Position numbers and translations under genes: made by a program
NCBI RefSeq assembly: GCF_002873395.1
Contig: NZ_MCUV01000027.1
Span: 1 to 64,000, forward strand
Source: Vibrio sp. 10N.286.49.B3
Lineage (GTDB): Bacteria; Pseudomonadota; Gammaproteobacteria; Enterobacterales; Vibrionaceae
Reading direction: 5' to 3'
DNA length: 64,000 nucleotides
Shown: piece by piece, positions 18,753-29,654 of the stretch
Layout of the letters: the number at the start of each line of letters is the position of its first letter
Numbering within the stretch: the first letter of the stretch is position 1
Notes under the pieces: model-generated
What the model was told of the DNA's origin: nothing
The model's input: only the letters and a program-made list of their open reading frames with translations
Databases searched by the model: none

Positions 18753-19438
18753 TGAATGCTCTTATAAACAATCGGCTGTTCTGAAAGTTGCTGTAGCTCT
18801 TTCGCTACACTGAGCACTCCCTCCTGACGGATTTTAGTATTCCACTCCGATTGTTTACTTGAGAGCAAACTGATCCCTTCAGCACTCATATCAAAAGCTT
18901 TCCATTCACCGCTTTTTTTATCTTTACGCAGTTTAAATTCAAGGTTTATGTTAGCCCGTGGAGCATCAATAATAGCAACCTTAACCCCTGTAATCGTCTG
19001 TTCATCACTCACATTACGTGTTGCTGGGAATTCAATTTTTTGATTGGTGTACTGCGTCAATACCTGGGCGTAAGAAGTGACAAGATAATTACGAAAAGCC
19101 GTAAAAAATACGCCAACATCTTCTCGCTTAGCACCTTTCACATTAGAGCCTAATAATTTAAGTGCTGCGTAACGGTAGTTAACATAAGGCATTAACTCTT
19201 CTTCAACGATAAGTTTTAATCGCTCAGGATCACTTTTAATACTCTCTTGCTCTGATTTTAGTCGGTCAAAAGCCAGCTCGGCGACTTGCTTCATCATCTT
19301 ATTAGGATCAGTCGCATCCACTGCTGACTGAGCAAGCACTGACGTTGACAGTAAAAAACTGACAAGTAGTGAGTAAAAACGTATCGCGGTTTGTCTAACC
19401 ATTAAACTATTCATTGCTAAACTATGCAGCTTATTCAT
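18749..19438 (-). CDS. mlaC: Periplasmic phospholipid-binding protein MlaC
   Basis: 229 residues. A signal peptide (hydrophobic core about 21-35, ending near SVLAQS) is preceded by an unusually long N region. The mature part matches the MlaC/Ttg2D family (RLKLIVEEELMPYVNYRYAA, WKAFDMSAEGISLL). It ferries phospholipids between the outer-membrane MlaA complex and MlaFEDB. The ATG at 19438 is preceded by a perfect AGGAGG at good distance, inside the end of mlaD. An inner ATG at about 19402 would give a shorter, more ordinary signal peptide and cannot be ruled out. Confidence 0.9.
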   Translation of the reverse strand: MNKLHSLAMNSLMVRQTAIRFYSLLVSFLLSTSVLAQSAVDATDPNKMMKQVAELAFDRLKSEQESIKSDPERLKLIVEEELMPYVNYRYAALKLLGSNVKGAKREDVGVFFTAFRNYLVTSYAQVLTQYTNQKIEFPATRNVSDEQTITGVKVAIIDAPRANINLEFKLRKDKKSGEWKAFDMSAEGISLLSSKQSEWNTKIRQEGVLSVAKELQQLSEQPIVYKSIQ

Positions 19439-19910
19439 CACTAGAACCTCCTACGCTATACAAGACTTGACCAATCAGGTCCTCTAAAACTAGCGCTGAT
19501 TTAGTATCTTCTATCACGCCTCCATCAGTGAGCATTTCTTCATCATCAAAGATAAAGCCCGGAGTTAAACCAATGTACTGCTCGCCGATCAAACCTGATG
19601 TAAGTATTTTAACACTGGATGTATCTGGAAATTGTGAGTACTTACTATCGATAGCTAATTTGACTACTGGCAAATAGCTCTCTTCATCTAAAGTAATAGA
19701 GCTGACTCGACCAATAACAACGCCGCCAACCTTAACTGGAGAGCGAACTTTTAAACTACCAATATTATCGAACGTTGCTTTTAGGGTGTAAGTATTACCC
19801 GAACCAAGTTTCGTTACGTCAGCAACTTGAAAAATCATCACTAAAATAGCGCAAATTCCAACTAAGACAAAACTGCCTACCCATAATTCTAGTTTACGTG
19901 TCTGTTGCAT
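19431..19910 (-). CDS. mlaD: MCE-domain phospholipid transporter subunit MlaD
   Basis: 159 residues. One N-terminal membrane anchor (about 8-29) is followed by an MCE domain (about 38-118: YTLKATFDNIGSLKVRSPVKVGG, LTSGLIGEQYIGL). MlaD forms a hexameric ring on MlaE that channels lipid. The ATG at 19910, one base after the mlaE stop, starts MQQTRKLELW as in the family. It is shorter than the E. coli protein (183) at the C terminus. Confidence 0.93.
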   Translation of the reverse strand: MQQTRKLELWVGSFVLVGICAILVMIFQVADVTKLGSGNTYTLKATFDNIGSLKVRSPVKVGGVVIGRVSSITLDEESYLPVVKLAIDSKYSQFPDTSSVKILTSGLIGEQYIGLTPGFIFDDEEMLTDGGVIEDTKSALVLEDLIGQVLYSVGGSSDE

Positions 19911-19911
19911 G

Positions 19912-20691
19912 CTAATTCCCAAACATCAAAGCGGTGAGTATAAAATCTAGCCCTAATACGGCTAAAGATGAATGCACGACAGTACGAGTCGTTGCGCGGC
20001 TTATCCCTTCCGATGTTGGTACAGCGTCGTACCCATTAAAAAGAGCAACCCAAGTAACTGTGATGGCAAAAACAATACACTTAATAACGCTATTACCAAT
20101 ATCTTGACCAAGTTCGACAGAAGATTGCATCGCAGACCAAAAACTACCGTGATCAACCCCTTTCCAATCAACGCCAACAATTTGTGCCCCCCAAATACCA
20201 ACGGCCATGAAGATCATCGCGAGCAAAGGCATTGAGATAACCCCTGCCCATAAGCGAGGAGCGATAATTCGTTTTAAAGGATCAATCGCCATCATTTCTA
20301 AACTTGATAGCTGTTCGGTTGCTTTCATTAAGCCGATTTCTGCCGTTAACGCCGAACCAGCTCGACCAGCAAATAGCAAAGCCGTCACAACCGGTCCGAG
20401 TTCACGCAATAAAGAGAGCGCCACCATCTGACCTAAACTGCCTTCAGCGCCATAATCGACAAGAACCACATAGCCCTGCAAGCTTAAAACCATACCAATG
20501 AATAAACCCGAAACCATAATAATAGCCATAGATTGAACACCTACGCTGTATATTTGTTGGATGAGTAACGGTACGTTTTTTAATTGTGGTCGATGAAAGA
20601 TCGCCCCAACAAGCATTAAACTTGCGCGACCAATTGACTCGCTAATAGCCAAGGTTCTTTGCCCCAAGCGAGCAATAAAACTAAAGCCCAT
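19912..20691 (-). CDS. mlaE: Phospholipid ABC transporter permease MlaE
   Basis: 259 residues, with five to six hydrophobic segments and the MlaE signature [24 protein letters not shown] (about 95-118). It is the integral membrane subunit of MlaFEDB. It overlaps mlaF by 11 bp. Confidence 0.95.
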   Translation of the reverse strand: MGFSFIARLGQRTLAISESIGRASLMLVGAIFHRPQLKNVPLLIQQIYSVGVQSMAIIMVSGLFIGMVLSLQGYVVLVDYGAEGSLGQMVALSLLRELGPVVTALLFAGRAGSALTAEIGLMKATEQLSSLEMMAIDPLKRIIAPRLWAGVISMPLLAMIFMAVGIWGAQIVGVDWKGVDHGSFWSAMQSSVELGQDIGNSVIKCIVFAITVTWVALFNGYDAVPTSEGISRATTRTVVHSSLAVLGLDFILTALMFGN

Positions 20692-21502
20692 GATTAAAAA
20701 GATCCTTTTCTAATGTATCGGCAGGGAAACGAAAGGGAACGGGTCCGTCAGCGTCACCATTTAAAAACTGTTGTACCATAGGGTCAGGGTTTTGGCTCAG
20801 TTCCTCTGGCGTACCTTTTGCAATAATACGACCGTCCGCTAAGAGATAAACTAAATCTGCGATACTCATCACTTCTGGGACATCATGCGAAACAACAATA
20901 GAAGTCACGCCAAGCGCTTGATTTAAACTCCGGATCAACTCAACCAATACACCCATAGTGATAGGATCTTGTCCAACAAAAGGCTCATCATACATAATCA
21001 ACTCAGGATCGAGGGCAATAGAACGGGCTAATGCTGCACGCCTTGCCATTCCTCCAGACAACTCACTAGGCATGAGTTCAGCTGCACCACGCAAACCGAC
21101 CGCTTCAAGCTTAAGCAAGACAATCGTTCGTATAAAGCTCTCATCTAAAGCCGTATGCTCTCGCAGCGGAAAAGCGACATTATCGAAGATATTTAAATCG
21201 GTAAAAAGCGCACCTGATTGAAATAGCATGCTCATTTTTTTACGAGCTTGGTATAAACGCTTGCGACTTAAGGTAGGAATATTATCGCCATCAAACCAGA
21301 TCTCTCCAGACTGAGGGGCAAGTTGACCACCAATTAAACGCAATAATGTCGTCTTACCAATACCGGAAGGTCCCATGATTGCCGTCGTCTTCCCTCGCGG
21401 CACTTGCAGGCTAATATCATCAAATATTCGCCGACTTCCACGCGAGAACGTAAGTCCATTAATAGTAACGAGGTCAGATGTTGGTAATGTCTGTTTATTC
21501 AT
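20681..21502 (-). CDS. mlaF: Phospholipid ABC transporter ATPase MlaF
   Basis: 273 residues. Walker [10 protein letters not shown] (44-52), signature LSGGMARR, Walker [12 protein letters not shown], and the switch histidine in VVSHD. It powers phospholipid movement across the Mla bridge. First gene of the mlaFEDCB-ibaG-murA run. It is divergent from yrbG across 260 bp. Confidence 0.95.
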   Translation of the reverse strand: MNKQTLPTSDLVTINGLTFSRGSRRIFDDISLQVPRGKTTAIMGPSGIGKTTLLRLIGGQLAPQSGEIWFDGDNIPTLSRKRLYQARKKMSMLFQSGALFTDLNIFDNVAFPLREHTALDESFIRTIVLLKLEAVGLRGAAELMPSELSGGMARRAALARSIALDPELIMYDEPFVGQDPITMGVLVELIRSLNQALGVTSIVVSHDVPEVMSIADLVYLLADGRIIAKGTPEELSQNPDPMVQQFLNGDADGPVPFRFPADTLEKDLFNHGL

Positions 21503-21762
21503 ACCTGCGACTTATAAATCCATCTATCATGCAACAATCATAAGCATAAATAGTGACAAGTTAAAGCTAAGTTATACACTCACCCTCTTAGATTTAGTGT
21601 TTTTTTACTTTCAAAATAAACACTTAAGTTAACAGCTCATAATATAAACGCGCTAATTTGCCTTTTCAATCACAATAAATAGCAACTTCGCCTTTCCTTT
21701 TTGCAAGCAACCGTTCAAAATTAGCAGTTAATTATCTATTTTTTATCATTTGGAACCGCCTA

Positions 21763-22728
21763 ATGCTTGAAGCCATTATATTACTGATTATTGGTCTAGT
21801 TTTTTTAGTCTGGAGTGCTGATAAATTAGTCTTTGGTTCTGCAGCCATTGCTCGCAATTTTGGTATATCCCCTCTAGTTATCGGTATGACTATCCTTGCG
21901 ATGGGCTCCTCAGCACCTGAGATGATGGTTTCAGCAACGGCAGCCTTGGACGGCAAAACCGATACTGCGGTCGGTAATATTCTGGGCTCAAATATTGCTA
22001 ACATCGCACTGATTCTTGGTTTAACCGCTTTAATTAAGCCGTTAATTATTAGCTCAACGATAATCCGCAGAGAATTACCTCTGATGATCGTTGTAACCCT
22101 CATTGCTGGCGCTATATTATGGGATAGCTATTTAGGTCGTGGTGAAGGTATATTACTGATCGTTCTGTTTGTCAGTTTCTTATTAGCCATGCTAAATATC
22201 AGCCGCAAAGAGCAAAAAAATAACGATGCTCTTCTCAGTGAGCAAGAATCCGAAATCCCTGAAGGTGTTAGCAACCCAAAAGCGGCAATGTGGGTTGTTG
22301 TTGGATTAATCATCCTGCCTTTATCTGCCACTTTACTCGTTGATAACGCGGTTATTATCGCAAAGTACTTTGGTATGAGCGATTTAGTTATCGGCTTAAC
22401 AATTATTGCGCTTGGTACTAGCCTACCTGAGCTTGCCGCATCGATTGCTGGCGTGATGAAGGGGGAAGATGATATGGCTGTTGGTAACATTATCGGCTCA
22501 AATGTTTTTAATATTTTGGCCGTTATGGGGATCCCTGGTCTGCTTAATCCTTCGATTTTGAGTCACTTAGTGATGGGGCGTGATTATTGGATCATGCTTG
22601 CCGTATCGCTATTGCTTGTCGTTATGGCATTAGGAAAATCACGTAAAATCAGCCGTATTGAAGGTGGATTGCTTTGCTGTGGCTTCTTCGCTTACCAAGG
22701 TTATCTACTCATGCACCTTTCTGCCTAA
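21763..22728 (+). CDS. yrbG: Calcium/sodium antiporter (YrbG family)
   Basis: 321 residues, with about ten membrane segments in two inverted halves. Each half has the alpha-repeat motif of the CaCA superfamily: MGSSAPEMMVS with GNILGSNIANI (about 47-87), and LGTSLPELAAS with GNIIGSNVFNI (about 212-249). The acidic residues in these motifs bind the cation. Placement next to mla, kdsD and lpt genes is conserved. Transported ions are inferred from the family. Confidence 0.88.
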   Translation: MLEAIILLIIGLVFLVWSADKLVFGSAAIARNFGISPLVIGMTILAMGSSAPEMMVSATAALDGKTDTAVGNILGSNIANIALILGLTALIKPLIISSTIIRRELPLMIVVTLIAGAILWDSYLGRGEGILLIVLFVSFLLAMLNISRKEQKNNDALLSEQESEIPEGVSNPKAAMWVVVGLIILPLSATLLVDNAVIIAKYFGMSDLVIGLTIIALGTSLPELAASIAGVMKGEDDMAVGNIIGSNVFNILAVMGIPGLLNPSILSHLVMGRDYWIMLAVSLLLVVMALGKSRKISRIEGGLLCCGFFAYQGYLLMHLSA

Positions 22729-22765
22729 CACATTCTCATCATAATAAAATTAGGAATTCTCATAT

Positions 22766-23737
22766 ATGTCTACCACCTTCGATTATTGCAATGCTGCAAA
22801 GCAAGTGTTAGCTACTGAAGTTAAAGGTTTACTACAACTTGAACGCTATTTTGATGAGCAGTTTACTCAAGCATGTGAAACCATCATGAACAACCAAGGT
22901 AAAGTGGTTGTCATGGGGATGGGCAAATCAGGTCATATTGGAAATAAAATCGCAGCGACACTCGCAAGTACCGGAACTTCTGCATTTTTTGTTCACCCAG
23001 GAGAAGCAGCGCACGGCGACCTTGGCATGATTGAGCCTGGTGATATCGTTATCGCTATTTCCAATTCTGGTGAGTCGTCTGAAATTCTTGGCTTATTCCC
23101 CGTTCTAAAGCGCCTCAACATTCGCATTATTAGCATGACAGGTAACCCTCTCTCTAATATGGCTAAGCTTGCAGACATACACCTGCAAATTACGGTACCG
23201 GAAGAAGCCTGCCCACTTGGTCTTGCTCCAACAACGAGCACGACTGCAACTTTGGTTATGGGAGATGCTTTAGCGGTGGCTCTATTACAAGCAAGAGGCT
23301 TTACCGCTGAAGACTTTGCACTATCTCACCCTGGTGGTGCTTTAGGTCGTAAGTTACTATTGAAACTCGATGATATTATGCATACTGGCGACGCTTTACC
23401 GACCGTCAAACCTGACGCACTGGTTCGTGATGCTTTATTAGAGATCACGGAAAAAGGGCTCGGTATGACAGCGGTGATTAGTGATGATAACCAGATGCTC
23501 GGTATCTTTACTGATGGTGATCTACGTCGATTACTCGATAAACGAATTGATATCCACACGGCAACCATTGGTGATGTCATGACACCGAGTCCAACCGTTG
23601 CAAATCCAAACATGTTAGCGGTTGAAGGTCTAAACTTAATGCAAGAAAAGAGCATCAATGGTCTTATGCTGTGCCAGGATGGTCAATTAGTTGGTGCTTT
23701 AAACATGCACGATTTATTAAAAGCAGGGGTAATGTAA
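22766..23737 (+). CDS. kdsD: Arabinose-5-phosphate isomerase KdsD
   Basis: 323 residues. An N-terminal sugar isomerase (SIS) domain (MGMGKSGHIGNK, ISNSGESSEI, CPLGLAPTTSTT) is followed by two CBS domains (about 205-320). It makes D-arabinose 5-phosphate from ribulose 5-phosphate, the precursor of Kdo in LPS. The kdsD stop overlaps the kdsC start by one base (TAATG). Confidence 0.95.
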   Translation: MSTTFDYCNAAKQVLATEVKGLLQLERYFDEQFTQACETIMNNQGKVVVMGMGKSGHIGNKIAATLASTGTSAFFVHPGEAAHGDLGMIEPGDIVIAISNSGESSEILGLFPVLKRLNIRIISMTGNPLSNMAKLADIHLQITVPEEACPLGLAPTTSTTATLVMGDALAVALLQARGFTAEDFALSHPGGALGRKLLLKLDDIMHTGDALPTVKPDALVRDALLEITEKGLGMTAVISDDNQMLGIFTDGDLRRLLDKRIDIHTATIGDVMTPSPTVANPNMLAVEGLNLMQEKSINGLMLCQDGQLVGALNMHDLLKAGVM

Positions 23738-24291
23738 TGCCGACAACTGAAACGTTATATGGCCCAGTGGCAAGCGAAATCGTCGCAATTGCTAAACAGA
23801 TAAAGCTACTCATTTGTGATGTTGATGGTGTGTTTTCTGATGGTTTAGTCTACATGGGTAATGATGGGGAAGAACTAAAAACATTCCACACCCGTGATGG
23901 CTATGGCGTAAAGTCGCTGATGAATGCTGGCATTGAAGTTGCCATCATTACTGGTCGACAATCAAAGATCGTTGAAAACCGCATGACAGCGCTTGGCATT
24001 ACGCTTATTTATCAAGGTCAAGATGATAAAATAAAAGCGTATGAGGACATTTGCTCTAAGCTCAATATCGACTCACAACACACAGGTTACATTGGCGATG
24101 ATCTTATTGACTGGCCAGTGATGGATAAAGTGGCTCTTAAAGTCTGTGTTGCTGATGGGCACCCACTACTGGTAAAACGCGCGAATTATGTCACTCAGAT
24201 TAAAGGTGGTTATGGCGCTGTGCGAGAGGTGTGCGACTTAATCCTACAAGCACGTAATGAGTTAGATACACATAAAGGTTTAAGTATATGA
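23737..24291 (+). CDS. kdsC: Kdo-8-phosphate phosphatase KdsC
   Basis: 184 residues. A HAD-family C0-type phosphatase with the nucleophile motif CDVDGV (27-32), the motif III lysine and GDDLIDWPVM. It removes phosphate from Kdo 8-phosphate to give Kdo for the LPS core. The ATG overlapping the kdsD stop is the natural start; an in-frame ATG 66 bp earlier lies inside kdsD and does not fit the family. It overlaps lptC by 4 bp. Confidence 0.95.
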   Translation: MPTTETLYGPVASEIVAIAKQIKLLICDVDGVFSDGLVYMGNDGEELKTFHTRDGYGVKSLMNAGIEVAIITGRQSKIVENRMTALGITLIYQGQDDKIKAYEDICSKLNIDSQHTGYIGDDLIDWPVMDKVALKVCVADGHPLLVKRANYVTQIKGGYGAVREVCDLILQARNELDTHKGLSI

Positions 24292-24851
24292 GTCTATCTC
24301 GTATTCTCTATGTCTTGCTGTTTTTTATTGCATCTTGGGCTGCTTACTATTTATATGACAATGAAAACTCAGACGTCGTACAGATATCAGCCAATCAAGA
24401 ATTGCCAATGTTCAGTGGTAAAGGCTTAAACAACACATCATTTAATAGTAACGGTATGCGCAGTTATGTCATCACCTCAGACAGTCTTGATCACTATGCG
24501 AGCAGTGGTGAAACCATTTTTCAGTACCCTATTCTTTCCATTTATCAAGATGGTCAAAATATCGAATGGCAAATATCATCTCATCGTGCAGTTTTAGATG
24601 ATAATCAAGTATTAACTCTTTATGATAATGTCTTAGCAAACAATTTATTACCTGATTCTAGTTTCAATACGATGACAACTGACAAACTCGAAATTGAACT
24701 CACAAGCCGAAACTTTAGCACCACAACCCCTGTGACATTAGTTGGCCCCCAATTTACAACAACAGGGCAAGCAATGATGGGAAACTTTAAAGACAATGTT
24801 TCGACTCTATTTAATAAGGTCCAAGGTAAATATGAAACTCTTACCCCTTAG
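24288..24851 (+). CDS. lptC: LPS export protein LptC
   Basis: 187 residues: one N-terminal membrane anchor (about 5-22), then a periplasmic beta-jellyroll. LptC accepts LPS from LptB2FG and passes it to LptA. Sequence conservation in this family is low. The call rests on length, the single anchor, YVITSDSLDHY and QISSHRAVLDDNQVLTLYDNV type features, and the position between kdsC and lptA. Confidence 0.92.
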   Translation: MSLSRILYVLLFFIASWAAYYLYDNENSDVVQISANQELPMFSGKGLNNTSFNSNGMRSYVITSDSLDHYASSGETIFQYPILSIYQDGQNIEWQISSHRAVLDDNQVLTLYDNVLANNLLPDSSFNTMTTDKLEIELTSRNFSTTTPVTLVGPQFTTTGQAMMGNFKDNVSTLFNKVQGKYETLTP

Positions 24852-25329
24852 TTTACTTACTTTCATGCTAGCGGCACCACAAGCTCTCGCTTTATCGTCA
24901 GATACTGAGCAGCCGATCTATATTGATTCTGACAGTCAAAATCTTGATATGAAATCGAATCAAGTCACATTTAGCGGTGATGTAAAGTTAAAACAGGGCA
25001 GCATCAATATCAGTGCTGATAAAATTGTTGTGACTCGCAACTCTACTGATGGCTCCATTAAGCAAGTTCAGAGTATGGGTAAGCCTGCTACTTTTTCTCA
25101 GTTAACCGATGATGGTAAAACATTAGAGGGTGAAGGGAACGAGTTAGACTATCGTATGGCTGAGGACAGTTTACATATGAAAGGCAGTGCTATGCTTTCC
25201 CAAGATGGTAACGTTATTCGTGGTTCATCGATCACTTATCAAATAACATCGCAAAAACTAATTGCTAATAGCACTGAAAATCAGAGAGTTACCACAGTGC
25301 TACAACCTACTCAAGCGACAAATAAATAA
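24832..25329 (+). CDS. lptA: LPS transport periplasmic protein LptA
   Basis: 165 residues. A signal peptide ([20 protein letters not shown]) is followed by the OstA-N jellyroll (about 22-140, with [15 protein letters not shown] and GEGNELDYR). LptA forms the periplasmic filament that carries LPS from LptC to LptD. The chosen ATG has AAGG upstream and overlaps the end of lptC by 20 bp. Confidence 0.94.
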   Translation: MKLLPLSLLTFMLAAPQALALSSDTEQPIYIDSDSQNLDMKSNQVTFSGDVKLKQGSINISADKIVVTRNSTDGSIKQVQSMGKPATFSQLTDDGKTLEGEGNELDYRMAEDSLHMKGSAMLSQDGNVIRGSSITYQITSQKLIANSTENQRVTTVLQPTQATNK

Positions 25330-25331
25330 TT

Positions 25332-26057
25332 ATGGCAGTATTAAAAGCAGAACACCTAGCCAAGAGTTATAACAAGAAAAAAGTCGTGACCGATGTTAGC
25401 TTGCAAGTTAAGTCGGGACAAATCGTTGGTCTACTTGGTCCTAATGGTGCTGGTAAAACAACGTCATTTTATATGATCGTCGGCCTTGTTCCTCGAGATG
25501 AAGGAGCGATCAGTATCGATGATGAAGATATTAGTATTCTACCTATGCATAACCGTTCTCGAATGGGCATTGGCTACCTTCCTCAGGAGGCTTCTATTTT
25601 CCGTAAGCTTTCTGTCGAAGATAACATTATGGCAGTATTGCAGACTCGAGAAGAACTGACGCGAGAAGAACGCCAAGATAGATTAGAAGATCTACTTGAT
25701 GAGTTCCACATTCAGCATATTCGTACAAGTGCCGGTATGGCTCTGTCAGGCGGTGAGCGCCGCAGGGTTGAAATAGCCCGAGCTTTAGCCGCTAATCCTA
25801 AATTTATCTTGCTAGATGAACCATTTGCTGGTGTTGACCCGATTTCGGTTATTGATATAAAAAGAATTATTGAGCATTTACGTGACCGCGGTTTAGGTGT
25901 ATTAATTACAGACCACAATGTTCGAGAAACTTTGGATGTATGTGAAAAAGCTTATATCGTAAGTCAAGGTCACTTAATTGCAGAGGGAACACCAGAAGAT
26001 GTGCTTAATAATGAGCAAGTGAAGCAGGTTTATCTCGGTGAACAATTCCGTCTATGA
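25332..26057 (+). CDS. lptB: LPS export ABC ATPase LptB
   Basis: 241 residues. Walker [10 protein letters not shown] (36-44), signature LSGGERRR, Walker [12 protein letters not shown], and the switch histidine in [10 protein letters not shown]. It drives LPS extraction with LptF and LptG, whose genes lie 21 kb away in this window. It starts 2 bp after lptA and precedes rpoN. Confidence 0.97.
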   Translation: MAVLKAEHLAKSYNKKKVVTDVSLQVKSGQIVGLLGPNGAGKTTSFYMIVGLVPRDEGAISIDDEDISILPMHNRSRMGIGYLPQEASIFRKLSVEDNIMAVLQTREELTREERQDRLEDLLDEFHIQHIRTSAGMALSGGERRRVEIARALAANPKFILLDEPFAGVDPISVIDIKRIIEHLRDRGLGVLITDHNVRETLDVCEKAYIVSQGHLIAEGTPEDVLNNEQVKQVYLGEQFRL

Positions 26058-26104
26058 TTAAAGTAAACGAATCACAGGACAATAATAAAGGTAAAAAGGA
26101 CTGA

Positions 26105-27592
26105 ATGAAGCCTTCATTACAACTCAAGCTAGGTCAACAATTAGCCATGACACCACAGTTACAGCAAGCCATACGCTTGTTGCAACTGTCTACGTTGGAT
26201 TTACAACAAGAAATCCAAGAAGCGCTTGAATCTAACCCTCTTCTTGATATTGAAGAAGGCTCTGAAGATGGAGGGACTCATGATGATAAAACCTCTGATG
26301 AACCAAAAGAAAAAAATGTTGAGAGTACAGACAACACGCTCGATGACGTTTCTCATGAGCCCGATCCTGCAGACAGCTCTGAAGTGATCGAAAAGTCAGA
26401 AATAGCAAATGAACTGGAAATGGACACCACCTGGGATGACGTCTATAGCGCTAACACAGGTAACACTGGTATCTCTCTTGATGATGAAATGCCAGTATAT
26501 CAAGGTGAAACCACTGAATCGTTACAAGACTATTTACTTTGGCAACTTGAACTGACTCCTTTCAGCGAAACTGATCGCGCCATAGCCCTAGCCATTATCG
26601 ATTCGATTGATAATGCGGGTTATCTTAACTCTTCACTTGAAGATATTTTAAGTAGTTGTGATAACGAAGAAATAGAGCTTGATGAAGTTGAAGCGGTACG
26701 TAAACGTATTCAGCAATTTGATCCTCTTGGTGTTGCATCCATAAACTTACAAGATTGTTTGCTCTTACAACTGGCAACCTACCCAGAAGATACACTATGG
26801 TTAAATGAAGCTAGAATGGTTTTATCTAATCATATTGATCAACTTGGTAATCGCGATTACAAGCTGGTCATTAAAGAAACAAAGTTAAAAGAAGCAGAAT
26901 TACGTGACGTTTTACAATTAATTCAGCAACTGAACCCAAGACCTGGTAGCAAGATAACGCCAGATGAAACTGAGTATGTTGTACCTGACGTATCGGTGTT
27001 TAAAGATCATGGTAAGTGGATGGTAACCATTAATCCAGACAGCGCACCGAAGCTCAAAGTGAATCAACAATATGCTCAGCTAAGTAAAGGTAACAGTCCT
27101 GATAGCCAATACATTCGCACTAATTTGCAAGAAGCAAAGTGGCTAATCAGCAGCCTTGAAAATAGAAATGAAACACTATTAAAGGTGGCGCGATGCATTG
27201 TTGAACATCAGCATGATTTCTTTGAGTATGGTCCAGAAGCAATGAAGCCAATGGTACTCAATGATGTGGCTTTAGCTGTCGAGATGCATGAATCAACAAT
27301 CTCAAGGGTAACGACACAAAAATACATGCATACACCTCGTGGTATATTTGAATTGAAGTATTTCTTCTCCAGTCATGTCAGTACTGATAATGGTGGAGAA
27401 TGCTCATCAACTGCAATACGAGCTTTAATTAAGAAGTTGGTTGCTGCTGAGAACACAGCAAAGCCATTAAGTGATAGCAAGATTGCAGCTCATTTAGCTG
27501 ACCAAGGGATTCAGGTAGCAAGACGGACAATTGCCAAGTACCGTGAATCATTAGGCATCGCCCCTTCTAGTCAGCGTAAACGCCTGTTATAA
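26105..27592 (+). CDS. rpoN: RNA polymerase sigma-54 factor
   Basis: 495 residues. The Gln/Leu-rich region I is at the N terminus ([20 protein letters not shown]), an acidic region II spans about 50-110, and the core-binding and DNA-binding domains follow. The RpoN box [10 protein letters not shown] is at 472-481. It directs transcription of -24/-12 promoters for nitrogen control, flagella and quorum sensing in vibrios. The neighbours hpf, ptsN, rapZ and npr form the usual rpoN operon. Confidence 0.98.
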   Translation: MKPSLQLKLGQQLAMTPQLQQAIRLLQLSTLDLQQEIQEALESNPLLDIEEGSEDGGTHDDKTSDEPKEKNVESTDNTLDDVSHEPDPADSSEVIEKSEIANELEMDTTWDDVYSANTGNTGISLDDEMPVYQGETTESLQDYLLWQLELTPFSETDRAIALAIIDSIDNAGYLNSSLEDILSSCDNEEIELDEVEAVRKRIQQFDPLGVASINLQDCLLLQLATYPEDTLWLNEARMVLSNHIDQLGNRDYKLVIKETKLKEAELRDVLQLIQQLNPRPGSKITPDETEYVVPDVSVFKDHGKWMVTINPDSAPKLKVNQQYAQLSKGNSPDSQYIRTNLQEAKWLISSLENRNETLLKVARCIVEHQHDFFEYGPEAMKPMVLNDVALAVEMHESTISRVTTQKYMHTPRGIFELKYFFSSHVSTDNGGECSSTAIRALIKKLVAAENTAKPLSDSKIAAHLADQGIQVARRTIAKYRESLGIAPSSQRKRLL

Positions 27593-27616
27593 GGCTAATA
27601 ACTGAAAGGAAAGTCT

Positions 27617-27904
27617 ATGCAAATTAATATTACTGGCCACCACCTTGACCTTACCGACTCGATGCAAGACTATGTTGAAAATAAATTTAAGAAGCTTGAG
27701 CGTTTTTTTGATCACATCAATAATATCCATGTGGTATTAAAGGTTGAAAAAGTACAACAAATCGCTGAAGCCACATTACACATTAACCAAGGTGAAATAC
27801 ACGCTACGGCTAATGATGAAAATATGTATGCTGCTATAGATGCCCTTGTCGATAAGTTAGTTCGACAGCTCAATAAGCACAAAGAAAAATTAAGTAGTCA
27901 CTAA
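27617..27904 (+). CDS. hpf: Short-form ribosome hibernation promoting factor
   Basis: 95 residues, the short HPF type (no C-terminal dimerisation domain). The S30AE/YfiA fold features are ITGHHLDLTDSMQDYVENK and the basic helix LVRQLNKHKEK. It binds the 30S subunit in stationary phase and promotes 100S dimers together with RMF. Conserved second gene of the rpoN operon. Confidence 0.95.
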   Translation: MQINITGHHLDLTDSMQDYVENKFKKLERFFDHINNIHVVLKVEKVQQIAEATLHINQGEIHATANDENMYAAIDALVDKLVRQLNKHKEKLSSH

Positions 27905-27906
27905 TC

Positions 27907-28353
27907 ATGCAATTAAACGAAGTACTTTCACTGGACTGCACCAAAAGTGCTGTCCAGTGCACGAGCAAAAAAAGAGCGCTTGAACTCATTAGCAATATGG
28001 TTGCTCAACATACGGGTCAAGATCCAACGGCACTTTTTGAATGTATGCTCAGCCGAGAAAAAATGGGGAGTACAGGTATCGGCAATGGTATCGCTATACC
28101 TCATGCACGAATGACAAAAAGCGATCATGCCATTGCTGTACTGCTGCAATGCCAAGAACCGATTGAATTTGATGCGATTGATAACCGCCCTGTTGATCTA
28201 TTATTCGCACTACTGGTTCCTGAAGACCAATGCAAAGAGCACCTAAAGACACTCTCTTGCATGGCTGAAAGATTGCACGATAAACAAACACTAAAACAGT
28301 TACGCAAAGCTCAAAGCGATGAAGAGCTATACAATATAATGACTAACCAGTAA
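27907..28353 (+). CDS. ptsN: Nitrogen PTS EIIA protein PtsN
   Basis: 148 residues. An EIIA (fructose-type) domain with the phosphorylated histidine in IAIPHARM (His66). It receives phosphate from EI-Ntr and NPr and regulates potassium uptake and stress responses rather than sugar transport. It starts 2 bp after hpf. Confidence 0.95.
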   Translation: MQLNEVLSLDCTKSAVQCTSKKRALELISNMVAQHTGQDPTALFECMLSREKMGSTGIGNGIAIPHARMTKSDHAIAVLLQCQEPIEFDAIDNRPVDLLFALLVPEDQCKEHLKTLSCMAERLHDKQTLKQLRKAQSDEELYNIMTNQ

Positions 28354-28368
28354 TCGACAGGATCTCCA

Positions 28369-29226
28369 ATGCGCTTAATCGTAATTAGCGGCCAATCAGG
28401 AGCTGGCAAAAGTGTTGCTCTGAAAGTTCTAGAAGATTTAGAGTATTACTGCGTTGACAACCTGCCAGTTAATTTACTTGACCCATTCATTGCATCAGTC
28501 AAAGGCAGCAAACAAAATGTTGCTGTTAGCATTGATATACGCAACTTACCAAGTGAGCCAGGGTTAGTCGAAACAACACTTGCTAGCCTGAAAAAAAATA
28601 ATGATGTTAGCGTCTTCTTTCTTGATGCTCACCCTGACACATTGTTAAAAAGATACAGTGAAACCCGTCGTATCCACCCACTTTCAATGAGCGGCAAGAA
28701 AGTCTCTTTAGCTCAAGCAATTGAACTTGAAAAAAAAATTCTTGCCCCCTTAAAAGGAAATGCTGATCTTATTTTAGATAGCAGCAATCAATCACTGCAC
28801 GAGCTATCTGAAGCCGTCCGCACCCGGGTTCAAGGTCGAGAAAGAAAAAGCCTCGTCATGGTATTTCAATCTTTTGGCTTTAAATACGGCCTTCCTACTG
28901 ATGCCGATTACGTCTTCGATGTTCGCTTTTTACCTAATCCTCATTGGGTACCAGAATTACGTCCTCATACCGGATTAGATGCTCCTATTCACACCTTCTT
29001 AGAGTCACACTCTGAAGTGCTAGAGCTCAAAGAACAAGTTCAGCAATTTATTGTCAATTGGCTACCAATGCTAGAAAAAAACAATCGCAGTTACCTTACC
29101 GTTGCGATTGGCTGTACTGGTGGCAAACATCGCTCTGTCTATTTAACTCAAAAGATTGGTGAATACTTTTCAGAGCTTGGTCATCAGGTTCAAATCCGTC
29201 ACTCCTCTTTAGAAAAAAACAAATAG
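28369..29226 (+). CDS. rapZ: RNase adapter protein RapZ
   Basis: 285 residues. Walker A GQSGAGKS (8-15) is at the N terminus, and the C-terminal domain carries the [12 protein letters not shown] motif. RapZ hands the GlmZ small RNA to RNase E and so controls glucosamine-6-phosphate synthase, linking this operon to envelope sugar supply. Confidence 0.96.
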   Translation: MRLIVISGQSGAGKSVALKVLEDLEYYCVDNLPVNLLDPFIASVKGSKQNVAVSIDIRNLPSEPGLVETTLASLKKNNDVSVFFLDAHPDTLLKRYSETRRIHPLSMSGKKVSLAQAIELEKKILAPLKGNADLILDSSNQSLHELSEAVRTRVQGRERKSLVMVFQSFGFKYGLPTDADYVFDVRFLPNPHWVPELRPHTGLDAPIHTFLESHSEVLELKEQVQQFIVNWLPMLEKNNRSYLTVAIGCTGGKHRSVYLTQKIGEYFSELGHQVQIRHSSLEKNK

Positions 29227-29232
29227 GGTTTT

Positions 29233-29508
29233 ATGGAACTAATTCGCGCCGTTTTAATACAAAACCGATTAGGCTTACATGCTCGCGCAGCTGTAAAGCT
29301 TGTCGAACTCGCACAGAGTTTTGATGCCGTTGTTAGCATTCACAATGAAGAGAATAAAGTAGCGACTGCTGATAGCGTTATGGGGTTACTCATGCTGGAG
29401 TCTGCTCAAGGTCAGCTGATTTCGATTCACGCTAAAGGATCACAAGCCCAGCAAGCTTTAGATGCGGTTTGTCATCTAATTGAAGATAAATTTGAAGAAC
29501 ACGAGTAA
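29233..29508 (+). CDS. npr: Phosphocarrier protein NPr
   Basis: 91 residues. An HPr-fold protein with the phosphorylatable His16 in RLGLHARAA. It passes phosphate from EI-Ntr (PtsP) to PtsN, encoded two genes upstream. Last gene of the rpoN operon. Also named ptsO. Confidence 0.95.
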   Translation: MELIRAVLIQNRLGLHARAAVKLVELAQSFDAVVSIHNEENKVATADSVMGLLMLESAQGQLISIHAKGSQAQQALDAVCHLIEDKFEEHE

Positions 29509-29654
29509 ATAGCGCATCAATTAACCTTGTGCAATTATGAGTAAAAACCATCAACTCATATTAATTCCTTTACTCGGCTAACTAACCTTTAAATTAGCCT
29601 AAAATTTAAGTTACTATTCAACGTATTATCCATATTCCTAGTTAGGGGGAAACA

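Noticed and set aside
23671..23736. Earlier start for kdsC inside kdsD
   Set aside because: The ATG overlapping the kdsD stop gives the family length and coupling; the earlier start adds foreign sequence.
29509..29654. Magnesium riboswitch upstream of mgtE
   Set aside because: The 146-bp leader has only a 7-bp hairpin without a terminator; no M-box-like conserved structure is visible.
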